Shown here: piece by piece, positions 9,104 to 17,380 of the stretch
Numbering within the stretch: the stretch's first letter is position 1
Layout of the letters: each line of letters begins with the position of its first letter
Source of the DNA: Clostridium sp. Ade.TY
GTDB lineage: Bacteria > Bacillota > Clostridia > Clostridiales > Clostridiaceae
Assembly: GCF_000498355.1 (NCBI RefSeq)
Contig: NZ_AVSV01000027.1
Span: 1 to 64,000, forward strand
Reading direction: 5' to 3'
DNA: 64,000 nucleotides
The notes under the pieces: generated by a model
What the model saw: only the letters and a program-made list of their open reading frames with translations
Told to the model about the DNA's origin: nothing
Database searches by the model: none
Program-made: the position numbers and the translations under genes

Positions 9104-9706
9104 ATGGTTTATATAGTTGGAATAGGTCCTGGAAGTAAAGATTATATATTGAAGAAAGCTATTGATACATTAGAAGCAAGTGATATAATTATAGGTTTTT
9201 CTAGGGCTTTAAAGTCTGTAGAGTTTTTAGAAAAAGACTTTATATGTGTAAGCTCAATTAAAGAAATTATAAGTAAAATAGACCAAAATAAAAATAAAAA
9301 AATATCAGTTATAGCATCAGGAGATCCTTTGTTTTATGGAATAACTGATTATATAAAGAAGAATATAGAAGAAAATATAGAGATTATACCTGGAATTAGT
9401 TCTTTTCAATATTTTGCAAGTAAAGTTTCTATAATGTGGAGTAAAGCGTACCTTGGAAGTTTACATGGAAGAAATGATGAGTTTTTAAAAAAAGTATTAG
9501 AAAACAAAATAAGTATTTGGTTAACTGATAATGTAAATACTCCAAAGAAACTATGTAATATATTAAGTGAAAATAATATTTGTGCTAAAGTTTATATTGG
9601 AGAAAACTTATCATATGAAGATGAAAAAATTACTATAGGTAAACCTAATGAGTTGAAAAATAGAGATTATGATAGATTATCTGTATTAATTGTAGAGATT
9701 ATTTAA
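9104..9706 (+). CDS. cbiE: Cobalt-precorrin-7 C5-methyltransferase
   Basis: A 200-residue tetrapyrrole methyltransferase with the opening VGIGPGSKDYI, the ASGDPLFYG block (about 71-79) and PGISSFQYFASK. It corresponds to the N-terminal half of aerobic CobL. The C15-methylating, decarboxylating half is the separate downstream gene cbiT, the usual split in anaerobic-pathway organisms. AAGGAGA precedes the start. Confidence 0.92.
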   Translation: MVYIVGIGPGSKDYILKKAIDTLEASDIIIGFSRALKSVEFLEKDFICVSSIKEIISKIDQNKNKKISVIASGDPLFYGITDYIKKNIEENIEIIPGISSFQYFASKVSIMWSKAYLGSLHGRNDEFLKKVLENKISIWLTDNVNTPKKLCNILSENNICAKVYIGENLSYEDEKITIGKPNELKNRDYDRLSVLIVEII

Positions 9707-9722
9707 AGAGGATAGTGATTAA

Positions 9723-10307
9723 ATGAAATTTATAAAAGATGAAGAATTTATAAGAGGAAATTGTCCTATGACAAAAGAGGATATAAGAATAAATTCTATT
9801 TGTAAGCTAGAAATTAAAGAAGATTCTAATGTGTTAGATATAGGAAGTGGAACAGGGTCAATTACAGTTCAGTGTTCAAAGCTTTGCATAAATGGAACTG
9901 TATATTCAATTGAGAAAGATGAAGATGCTATAGATATAAGCAAGAAAAATTTCTACAAGTTTAATTGTAATAATGTAAAGTTTTTAGAAGGAGATGCAGT
10001 AGAACATTTAAACAATCTTCTAAGAGAAAAAATAAAGTTTGATTCTATATTTGTAGGAGGTAGTGGTGGAGATTTAGAAGAAATATTAAAATTATCTAAT
10101 GAACTAATTAAACCTTCTGGAAAACTTGTTATGAACTTTATAACATTGAAAAATGTTTATGATGCAATTAAAGTTATAGAAAGTTTAAATTATAAAGTGG
10201 ATGTTACAATGCTACAAGTAAGTAAATCAAAGGGAAAAAGTTTAATGCTTATAGCAAATAATCCAATATTCATAGTAGAGTGTAGAAAGGAAGACATAAA
10301 TGGCTAA
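9723..10307 (+). CDS. cbiT: Cobalt-precorrin-6B C15-methyltransferase (decarboxylating)
   Basis: A 194-residue Rossmann-fold class I methyltransferase. It methylates C15 and decarboxylates the C12 acetate side chain. The N-terminal RGNCPMTKEDIR (about 11-22) is typical of CbiT, and VLDIGSGTGSITVQ (37-50) binds S-adenosylmethionine. It overlaps cbiL by 8 nt, which implies coupled translation, and follows its functional partner cbiE by 16 nt. Confidence 0.92.
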   Translation: MKFIKDEEFIRGNCPMTKEDIRINSICKLEIKEDSNVLDIGSGTGSITVQCSKLCINGTVYSIEKDEDAIDISKKNFYKFNCNNVKFLEGDAVEHLNNLLREKIKFDSIFVGGSGGDLEEILKLSNELIKPSGKLVMNFITLKNVYDAIKVIESLNYKVDVTMLQVSKSKGKSLMLIANNPIFIVECRKEDING

Positions 10308-10965
10308 ATTATATGGAATAGGTGTAGGACCAGGAGATTCAGAACTTTTAACTATAAAGGCAGTAAATGCAATAAAAAAATGTGACATAATTGTTTCACC
10401 AGTAGCTGAAATCGGGGGAGAAAGTGTAGCTTATGAAACAGCAAAAGAATATATAAATGAGAACACTGAAGTTATACTTAAACATTTTCCAATGGGAAAA
10501 AAAGATAGAGTTTCAAAAGCAAAAGATGCTTATAATTATATTGAAAATGAAATAAATGGAGGAAAAACTGTAGGTTTTTTAACTATAGGAGATCCTTATG
10601 TTTATAGTACATATATACATATGCTTAAACATATGAAGGAAAGTGGAATAGAAGTTGTAACTATACCTGGAGTAACATCATTTTGTGCAGCAGCAAGTCT
10701 TGTAAATAGAACATTAGTAATAGGAAATGAGCCATTACTAGTACTTCCAGCAGCAAGAGTTTCAGATATTAAAGATGAAAAGTATGTTGTAATAATGAAA
10801 TTATATAGAAAAGAAGAAGAAGTTTTAAACTTATTAGAAGAAAAAGGCTTTGAATATGTTTGTGTTCAAAGAGTTGGTAGAGATGGAGAAAAAGTTTTAG
10901 AAAATAGAGATGATATTATAAATTCAAGAGAATATATGTCATTAATTATAGCAAGTAGAGATTAA
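10300..10965 (+). CDS. cbiL: Cobalt-precorrin-2 C20-methyltransferase
   Basis: A 221-residue tetrapyrrole methyltransferase. The start GIGVGPGDSELLTIKAV and the blocks TIGDPYVYSTY (about 95-105) and PGVTSFCAAASL are typical of CobI/CbiL. It carries out the first methylation after cobalt insertion. The 8-nt overlap with cbiT and its AAGGAAG site inside the cbiT tail indicate translational coupling. Assignment among the paralogous methyltransferases uses these motifs plus gene order. Confidence 0.91.
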   Translation: MAKLYGIGVGPGDSELLTIKAVNAIKKCDIIVSPVAEIGGESVAYETAKEYINENTEVILKHFPMGKKDRVSKAKDAYNYIENEINGGKTVGFLTIGDPYVYSTYIHMLKHMKESGIEVVTIPGVTSFCAAASLVNRTLVIGNEPLLVLPAARVSDIKDEKYVVIMKLYRKEEEVLNLLEEKGFEYVCVQRVGRDGEKVLENRDDIINSREYMSLIIASRD

Positions 10966-10978
10966 GGAGGAATAATTT

Positions 10979-11725
10979 ATGGTTTATTTTATAGGAGCAG
11001 GTCCAGGAGATGTTGATTTAATTACAGTTAAAGGAAGAGATATTTTACAAAGTGCTGATGTAGTTATATATGCAGGGTCTTTAGTATCAAAGGAGCATTT
11101 AAAGTTCTGTAAGGATTCAGCTAAAATATATAATTCAGCAAAGATGACTTTAGATGAAGTTATAGAAGTTATGAAAGAAAATAAGGATAAAGTTATCGTA
11201 AGATTACATACAGGTGATCCAGCTATATATGGTGCTATAAAGGAACAAATGGATGATTTAGATAAACTTAATATAGAATATAAAGTTGTTCCAGGAGTAA
11301 GTTCATTTACAGCAGCAGCATCAGCAATAAAAAAGGAGTTTACTCTTCCAAGTGTAACTCAAACAGTAATACTTACTAGGGTAGAAGGAAGAACTCCAGT
11401 TCCAGAAGGAGAAGATTTAGAAAAACTTGCAAGTGTAGGAGCTTCAATGGCAATATTCTTATCTATATCAATGATAGATAAAGTAGTGGAAAAGTTAAGA
11501 AAAGGTTATGGAAGAAATGTAAATATTGCAGTTGTAGAAAGAGCAACTTGGGAAGATGAAAGAGTAATCCTTGGAACACTTGACGATATAAGTGAAAAAG
11601 TTAAAGCTTGTGGAATTACAAAATGTGCTCAAATTTTAGTTGGTGATTTTATAGATTGTGATTATGAAAAAAGTAAACTATATGACAAGTCATTTACACA
11701 TATGTTTAGAGATGCAAAGGAATAA
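10979..11725 (+). CDS. cbiF: Cobalt-precorrin-4 C11-methyltransferase
   Basis: A 248-residue tetrapyrrole methyltransferase. VYFIGAGPGDVDLITVKGRD at the N-terminus, HTGDPAIYGAI (about 78-88), PGVSSFTAAASA and the LTRVEGRTPVPEGE block identify the CobM/CbiF family. It methylates C11 of cobalt-precorrin-4. It has a strong TAAGGAGG site, which may give efficient mid-operon initiation, and lies 3 nt from cbiG. Confidence 0.93.
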   Translation: MVYFIGAGPGDVDLITVKGRDILQSADVVIYAGSLVSKEHLKFCKDSAKIYNSAKMTLDEVIEVMKENKDKVIVRLHTGDPAIYGAIKEQMDDLDKLNIEYKVVPGVSSFTAAASAIKKEFTLPSVTQTVILTRVEGRTPVPEGEDLEKLASVGASMAIFLSISMIDKVVEKLRKGYGRNVNIAVVERATWEDERVILGTLDDISEKVKACGITKCAQILVGDFIDCDYEKSKLYDKSFTHMFRDAKE

Positions 11726-11728
11726 ATT

Positions 11729-12712
11729 ATGATCGGAATTATTAGTGTAACTAAAAAAGGAGATATTTTAGCGGATAAATTAAAAAATAACTTTAATTCT
11801 GAAGTGTTTTTAAAATCCAAGGAAGATTTAGATATTAAAAGTGTAGTTTCAAAGTACTTTGAAAAGTTTGATGGAATTATTTTTATAAGTTCAACAGGAA
11901 TTGCTATAAGAATGATTGCAAATCTTTTAAAAGGAAAAACTAAGGATCCTGCTGTAGTAGTTGTTGATGTAAATAATAATTTTACAATAAGTTTATTAAG
12001 TGGGCATCTAGGTGGAGCAAATGAATTAACTTTAAAAGTATCTAATATATTAAAAAATACTCCAGTTATTACAACGGCAACTGATGGAATGAATATAAAA
12101 GCTCCGGATATTATTGCAAAAGAAAATGGATTTATTATTGATGATTTAAAAATATGCAAAAATATAGCATCTTTACTTGTAAATAATAAGGAAGTCTTTA
12201 TAAATGATGAAAAAAATATTATAAAGAATGAAAAAGGATATATTGATTCTGAAAATGTAGATAGTAACACTATTTTAATTACTAATAAAAATGAAAATTA
12301 TAATAAAGAAAATGTTCTAAAACTTATAAGACGTGATGTAGTTTTAGGAATTGGTTGTAGAAAAGACACAGATCCTAAAAATTTAGAGAAGTTCGTATTA
12401 GATACTTTAAATAGCAATGGATATGATTATAGGTCTGTATGTAAAATAGGTTCTGTAGATGTAAAAAAAGAAGAAACTGCAATTATAGAGCTTTCTAAAA
12501 GGTTAAATTGCGATTTTTTAACCTTTGATAGAGATAGTATAAACAGTGTAAATTGTGATTATGAAAAAAGTGAGTTTGTATTTAAAACTTTAGGTGTTTA
12601 TGGAGTTTGCGAGCCAGTAATTTATTTAATGAATAGTTATGTTACGGTTAAGAAAATAAAATTTAATGGAATGACTCTAGCAATAGGTGAGATAATTAGT
12701 AAAGGAGAATAA
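11729..12712 (+). CDS. cbiG: Cobalt-precorrin-5A hydrolase
   Basis: A 327-residue protein that opens the delta-lactone ring and releases acetaldehyde, a step unique to the anaerobic pathway. The N-terminal and central region has SSTGIAIRMIA and LLSGHLGGANELT (about 90-102). The C-terminal part has GIGCRKDTDPKNLE, typical of the CobE-like domain. Length is normal for full CbiG, and no fusion to cbiF or cbiH is seen. Its ribosome site AAAGGA lies inside the cbiF tail. Confidence 0.92.
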   Translation: MIGIISVTKKGDILADKLKNNFNSEVFLKSKEDLDIKSVVSKYFEKFDGIIFISSTGIAIRMIANLLKGKTKDPAVVVVDVNNNFTISLLSGHLGGANELTLKVSNILKNTPVITTATDGMNIKAPDIIAKENGFIIDDLKICKNIASLLVNNKEVFINDEKNIIKNEKGYIDSENVDSNTILITNKNENYNKENVLKLIRRDVVLGIGCRKDTDPKNLEKFVLDTLNSNGYDYRSVCKIGSVDVKKEETAIIELSKRLNCDFLTFDRDSINSVNCDYEKSEFVFKTLGVYGVCEPVIYLMNSYVTVKKIKFNGMTLAIGEIISKGE

Positions 12713-12715
12713 AAA

Positions 12716-13441
12716 ATGGGAAAATTATATGTAATAGGAATTGGTCCAGGTGGATTAGAACATATGACTTTAAAGGCTAAAGAAACTATATTAAATTCAG
12801 ATATAATAGTTGGATATACTAAATATATAGACATGGTTTCTGAATTAGTTGACGGTAAAGAAGTATTTAAAACTGGTATGAGAGGTGAAGTTGAAAGATG
12901 TAAAAAAGCTTTAGAACTTTCAAAAGATAAAAATGTAGCCTTAATAAGCACTGGAGATTCAGGAATATATGGAATGGCAGGTCTTATATTAGAACTTAGA
13001 GAAGATGAAAATATTGAAATAATTCCAGGGCTTACAGCATCAAGTGCGGCAGGTTCTGTTATAGGGGCACCTCTTATGCATGATAATTGTAATATTAGTT
13101 TAAGTGATTTAATGACTCCATATGAAGATATTAAAAAGAGAGTAAAACTTGCAGCTGAAGGAGATTTTATAATATCTTTATACAATCCAAAGAGTAAGGG
13201 AAGACCAGAGTATTTAAAAGAATGCTTAGATATAATTAGACATTATAGAAATGGTGATACTCCAATTGCTGTAGTTAGAAATGCTTTAAGAGATGATATG
13301 AGTTATACTATAACTACGTTAGATAAATTTGATGTAGAAATAGTAGATATGATGAGTATTGTTATAGTTGGAAATTCAAAAAGTTATATAAAGGATGGAA
13401 AATTTATAACTCCAAGAGGATATAAAATAGGTGATAAATAA
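12716..13441 (+). CDS. cbiH: Cobalt-factor III / precorrin-3B C17-methyltransferase
   Basis: A 241-residue tetrapyrrole methyltransferase that contracts the macrocycle and methylates C17. YVIGIGPGGLEHMTLKA at the start, STGDSGIYGMAG (about 80-91), PGLTASSAAGSVIGAPLMHD and SLYNPKSKGRPEYL are diagnostic of CobJ/CbiH. It sits 3 nt after cbiG with AAAGGAG upstream. Its stop overlaps the cbiJ start as TAATG. Confidence 0.93.
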   Translation: MGKLYVIGIGPGGLEHMTLKAKETILNSDIIVGYTKYIDMVSELVDGKEVFKTGMRGEVERCKKALELSKDKNVALISTGDSGIYGMAGLILELREDENIEIIPGLTASSAAGSVIGAPLMHDNCNISLSDLMTPYEDIKKRVKLAAEGDFIISLYNPKSKGRPEYLKECLDIIRHYRNGDTPIAVVRNALRDDMSYTITTLDKFDVEIVDMMSIVIVGNSKSYIKDGKFITPRGYKIGDK

Positions 13442-14211
13442 TGATAGGTTTTATACTTGGAACGTCAGAAGGTAAAAATATTTTAAGATATATTAATAGA
13501 TTTACTGATGAAGTTATAGTTTCAACTGCCACAGAATATGGTGGCGAATTACTTAAGGAATATAAATTTAAATATTTAAATACTAAGCCACTTGATAGAG
13601 ATGGCTTAGTTGATTTAATAAATAAGTTCAATATAAAAGTACTAGTTGATGCAAGTCATCCTTATGCTAAAGAAGTTAGTAATAATGCTATAGAGAGTGC
13701 TAAAGAGTGCAATATAGATTACATAAGATATGAAAGACTTGGTGTTTTAAAGGAATCAAATTATAAGAAGATTTCTTATATAAGTGGTTATGATAAATTA
13801 AAAGATTCTGTTAAACATATTGATGGAAATATTTTAAATACAACAGGAAGTAGAAATATAGAAACTATTTATAATCTTAATATAAAAAATAGAATAATAC
13901 ATAGAATACTCCCAAATGCAAAAATACTTCAAAATATTTTAAATATTGGAGTTGATGTAGAAGATATTATAGCTATAAAAGGACCTATATCTTATGAGCT
14001 TAATAGAGCCTTTATAAATCAATATTCTGCAAAGGCAATAATAACAAAAGATAGTGGAAAAGCTGGAGGAACTATTGAAAAGCTTAAAGCTTGTATTGAT
14101 GAAAATATAGATATTATAGTTATAGATAAGCCTAATATGGAATATGGAATAACATTTTCAGATGAAAAAGAACTAGTAGATTATTTAATAGATAAATATA
14201 GTATAGTTTAG
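13441..14211 (+). CDS. cbiJ: Cobalt-precorrin-6A reductase
   Basis: A 256-residue NAD(P)H-dependent reductase of the macrocycle. MIGFILGTSEGKNI (nucleotide-binding start), VSTATEYGG, VLVDASHPYAKEVS (about 71-84) and AIKGPISYELNRAF are family signatures of CobK/CbiJ. The start codon shares bases with the cbiH stop (TAATG), so translation is coupled. No separate ribosome site is needed. Confidence 0.91.
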   Translation: MIGFILGTSEGKNILRYINRFTDEVIVSTATEYGGELLKEYKFKYLNTKPLDRDGLVDLINKFNIKVLVDASHPYAKEVSNNAIESAKECNIDYIRYERLGVLKESNYKKISYISGYDKLKDSVKHIDGNILNTTGSRNIETIYNLNIKNRIIHRILPNAKILQNILNIGVDVEDIIAIKGPISYELNRAFINQYSAKAIITKDSGKAGGTIEKLKACIDENIDIIVIDKPNMEYGITFSDEKELVDYLIDKYSIV

Positions 14212-14221
14212 GAGTTTTAAT

Positions 14222-15169
14222 ATGTTTAAAATAATTTTTGGATATATATTAGATTTAATAATAGGGGATCCACAAAATCCTTATCATCCAATTAGATTTT
14301 TAGGATCTTTAGCAAGATTTACTGAAAATATATTTAGAAAAATATTTAAAAATAGTTTAAAGTTAGCTGGATTTATAACATGGATTGTTGTTATATTAAT
14401 AACTTTTTTAATTAACGTAATAATAATAAAATTATTAAGCAGTATAAATGTATACCTAGCTTTTATATATGAAGCTTTAGCAATATATTTTTGTATAGCA
14501 ACAAAAGCACTTAAAGATGAAGGGCTAAAAGTAATAGAATATTTAAAGAAAGATGATATAAAAGGTGCAAGAAAAAGATTATCTTATATAGTTGGAAGAG
14601 ATACTGAAAATTTAGATGAAACTTCAATAATAAGAGCTGTTATTGAAACAGTAGCAGAAAACATGTCAGATGGAGTTATTGCACCTATAATTTTTGCGGG
14701 AATTGGAGGAGCACCTTTAATTTTTGTATATAAAGCAGTAAATACAATGGATTCTATGTTTGGATATAAAAATGAAAAATATAAGGATTTTGGATATTTT
14801 CCTGCAAAACTTGATGATGTATTTAATTATATACCAGCAAGACTTACAGCTTATTTAATTATAATATCTTCATTTTTACTTGGATTAGATTATAAAAAAG
14901 CTTTTTTCATATATAAGAGAGATAAAAGTAATCATACAAGCCCAAATAGTGCTCATCCAGAAGCTGCAGTGGCAGGAGCTTTAAATATAATGCTTGGTGG
15001 ACCAAATTATTATTTTGGGAAAATAGTTTATAAACCTAAAATAGGAGATGATACAGAAAAAATAACTTTAAATAAAGTTTACTTAGTAAATAAAATATTA
15101 TATTTAAGTTCTTTTTTAGGTATCATATTAGCTTGTATTATAAGTAAGTTTATTGAGGTGGTTTTATGA
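14222..15169 (+). CDS. cbiB: Adenosylcobinamide-phosphate synthase
   Basis: A 315-residue integral membrane enzyme that attaches (R)-1-amino-2-propanol O-2-phosphate to adenosylcobyric acid. The N-terminal signature GDPQNPYHPIRFLG (about 15-28), ENMSDGVIAPIIFAGIGGAP and HPEAAVAGALNIMLGGPNYYFG are typical of CbiB/CobD. About five hydrophobic segments are seen. It overlaps cobD by 4 nt (ATGA). The adjacency makes sense because the next gene produces its aminopropanol-phosphate substrate. Confidence 0.93.
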   Translation: MFKIIFGYILDLIIGDPQNPYHPIRFLGSLARFTENIFRKIFKNSLKLAGFITWIVVILITFLINVIIIKLLSSINVYLAFIYEALAIYFCIATKALKDEGLKVIEYLKKDDIKGARKRLSYIVGRDTENLDETSIIRAVIETVAENMSDGVIAPIIFAGIGGAPLIFVYKAVNTMDSMFGYKNEKYKDFGYFPAKLDDVFNYIPARLTAYLIIISSFLLGLDYKKAFFIYKRDKSNHTSPNSAHPEAAVAGALNIMLGGPNYYFGKIVYKPKIGDDTEKITLNKVYLVNKILYLSSFLGIILACIISKFIEVVL

Positions 15170-16245
15170 AAAAATTTACCCATGGCGGTAATATAGATGA
15201 GGTTTGTAGAAACTTATGCATAGATAGAAAAAACATTATAGATTTTTCAGCGAATATAAATCCTTTAGGATTAAGTGAAAATGTTAAAAAAACTATAATG
15301 AATAGTGTAGATTTAATAATTAATTATCCTGATATAACTTATTATAATCTTAAAAAAGAAATAAGTAATTTTGAAAATATAAATAGTGAAAATTTATTTT
15401 TAGGTAATGGAGCGGCTGAATGTATATTTAATGTAGTTAGAGCTATAAATCCTAAAAATACTCTTCTTTTAGCACCAAGTTTTTCAGAATATGAGGAAGC
15501 TGTAAAGAGTATTGATTCTAATATAGAATACTATTTTTTAAAAGAAGAAAATAAATTTAGAATAGATAATGAAATACTTAAAAGATTAACTTCTAATATA
15601 GATTTACTATTTATATGTAATCCAAATAATCCAACAGGAGTTTTAATAGAAAAAATATATTTAGAAGAAATAATAAAAAAGGCATATGAAAATAACATAT
15701 ATGTTGTTATTGATGAATCATTTATGGACTTTGTTAAAGAAAATTACAAATATTCAGTTAAGGAATTATTAAGTAAATATAATAACTTAGTAATAATAAA
15801 ATCAATAACAAAATTTTATGCAATACCAGGTCTAAGAATAGGTTTTGGAATTACAGAAAATGAAAAGTTGCTTAAAAAGTTAGATAATGTAACTATGGCG
15901 TGGAATGTTAATACTTTAGCTTCAGAAGCTGCAATAAGTGGCTTACAAGATGAGGTATACATAAAAGAAACTATTGAATATGTAGAAAAAGAAAGAGAAT
16001 TTTTATATAAAAATTTATGCGATATAAAAGGATTAAATGTATACAATCCTTCTGTAAATTTTATATTTTTTAACATAAATAAAAATATTGATTTAAAAAA
16101 AGAAATGTTAAAGTACGGAATAATAATTAGAAGTTGCAGTAACTATAATGGTTTAAATAGTAGTTTTTACAGAATAGCAGTTAGAACAAGAGAAGAAAAT
16201 GAAAAAATATTAGAAATATTAAATAGGGTTTTACATGGAAAGTAA
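15166..16245 (+). CDS. cobD: L-threonine-O-3-phosphate decarboxylase
   Basis: A 359-residue fold type I PLP enzyme related to histidinol-phosphate aminotransferase. The opening HGGNIDEVCRNLCID and IDFSANINPLGLSENV are typical of B12-pathway CobD rather than HisC. CNPNNPTGVL and the Schiff-base lysine K216 in SITKFYAIPGLRIGF are present. It makes (R)-1-amino-2-propanol phosphate for the neighbouring CbiB. It overlaps cbiB by 4 nt and the following ApgM-like gene by 11 nt. Its substrate L-threonine phosphate needs a kinase, and no PduX-like kinase is seen in the window. Confidence 0.9.
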   Translation: MKKFTHGGNIDEVCRNLCIDRKNIIDFSANINPLGLSENVKKTIMNSVDLIINYPDITYYNLKKEISNFENINSENLFLGNGAAECIFNVVRAINPKNTLLLAPSFSEYEEAVKSIDSNIEYYFLKEENKFRIDNEILKRLTSNIDLLFICNPNNPTGVLIEKIYLEEIIKKAYENNIYVVIDESFMDFVKENYKYSVKELLSKYNNLVIIKSITKFYAIPGLRIGFGITENEKLLKKLDNVTMAWNVNTLASEAAISGLQDEVYIKETIEYVEKEREFLYKNLCDIKGLNVYNPSVNFIFFNINKNIDLKKEMLKYGIIIRSCSNYNGLNSSFYRIAVRTREENEKILEILNRVLHGK

Positions 16246-17368
16246 AAAAATACTTATTATATTAGATGGATATTATGAAGAAAATTCTATTATTAAAAAT
16301 ACAATAAATAATAATTTTAATAAAATAATAGAAATTTCACCATTTTACAAAAAAGGATATATAGATAATTCAATAGAAGGATATGATGTTGATAGTTTAA
16401 GTTGTATATTTAATATATTAGGATATAAGCTCAATGAAGAAAAAATATATGAAAGAGCATATTTTGAAGCGATATCAAAAGGATATAACATAAGTGATAA
16501 TGAATCAGTTCTTAGATGTAATTTAATTAAAGTATATAAAAATAAGTTACATGATTTTACTGGCGGATTAAATAAAAATCTTGAAGAAGAATTAATAAAT
16601 GGCTTTATAAATGATGTAATTAAAAGAGAAGATTTAAAAGATTATTTAAAACTTGTTAATTGTAGTCATTATAGAAATTTATTATTTATAAATGAAAAAT
16701 ATGAAAATATACAAAATATAAAGTTTTATAAACCACATGAAAATGTAGGAAAAGAGATAAGTAATATACTACCGAAATGCAAATTTAAAAATGAAATATT
16801 TAATAAAATATATTTAATGATTGAATTATCAAAAAAATATTTCAAAAGTAAAGGTTATGATGGACTTATGTTATTTCCATGGGGATTATCTAAAAAGGCT
16901 AATATAAACACTTTAAATGAAAAGTATTCTTTGGATGGATATGTTGTAGCTGGAATAGATTTAATAAAAGGAATGGGATTAGCGTTAGGGTTAGATTCAG
17001 TTAATTTAGAAAAAGCTACTGGTAACTTTGATACTTCTTTAGATGAAAAATTAATTAAATCAAAAGAAGCTATAAAAGATAAAGATTTTTTATTTACTCA
17101 TATTAATGGATGTGATGAACTAGCTCATACATGTAATTTAGATGGAAAGGTTAGTTTTATAAATAAGTGTTTCGATGAATTTGTAAATCCTTTTATAAAC
17201 TATATAAAGTTAAATTATAACAATTATTCTATAATTATAACAGGAGATCATATAACTAATTCAATAACTGGAAAGCATGAAAAGGGAGATACTTTCTATC
17301 TTATATTATCATCTAATAAAATAAATGATTATATACATAAAAATTCACTTATAAATATATTTAAATAA
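16235..17368 (+). CDS. ApgM-like alkaline-phosphatase-superfamily enzyme embedded in the B12 operon
   Basis: A 377-residue protein with the outline of archaeal-type cofactor-independent phosphoglycerate mutase (ApgM) and its relatives. Metal-site landmarks are ILDG with Asp11, a serine at position 54 at the place of the phosphorylated nucleophile (YDVDSLSC), VLRCNL, the Asp/His cluster in NGCDELAH, and GDHITN followed by GKHEKGD. All metal ligands appear intact, so it is probably active. A housekeeping glycolytic mutase is unlikely in this setting: it overlaps cobD by 11 nt and precedes cbiP by 12 nt. Some ApgM relatives are predicted homoserine kinases. By analogy it may phosphorylate L-threonine for CobD, or dephosphorylate alpha-ribazole phosphate in place of CobC. 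Function is inferred, not shown. Confidence 0.75.
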   Translation: MESKKILIILDGYYEENSIIKNTINNNFNKIIEISPFYKKGYIDNSIEGYDVDSLSCIFNILGYKLNEEKIYERAYFEAISKGYNISDNESVLRCNLIKVYKNKLHDFTGGLNKNLEEELINGFINDVIKREDLKDYLKLVNCSHYRNLLFINEKYENIQNIKFYKPHENVGKEISNILPKCKFKNEIFNKIYLMIELSKKYFKSKGYDGLMLFPWGLSKKANINTLNEKYSLDGYVVAGIDLIKGMGLALGLDSVNLEKATGNFDTSLDEKLIKSKEAIKDKDFLFTHINGCDELAHTCNLDGKVSFINKCFDEFVNPFINYIKLNYNNYSIIITGDHITNSITGKHEKGDTFYLILSSNKINDYIHKNSLINIFK

Positions 17369-17380
17369 AGGAATGATAAA

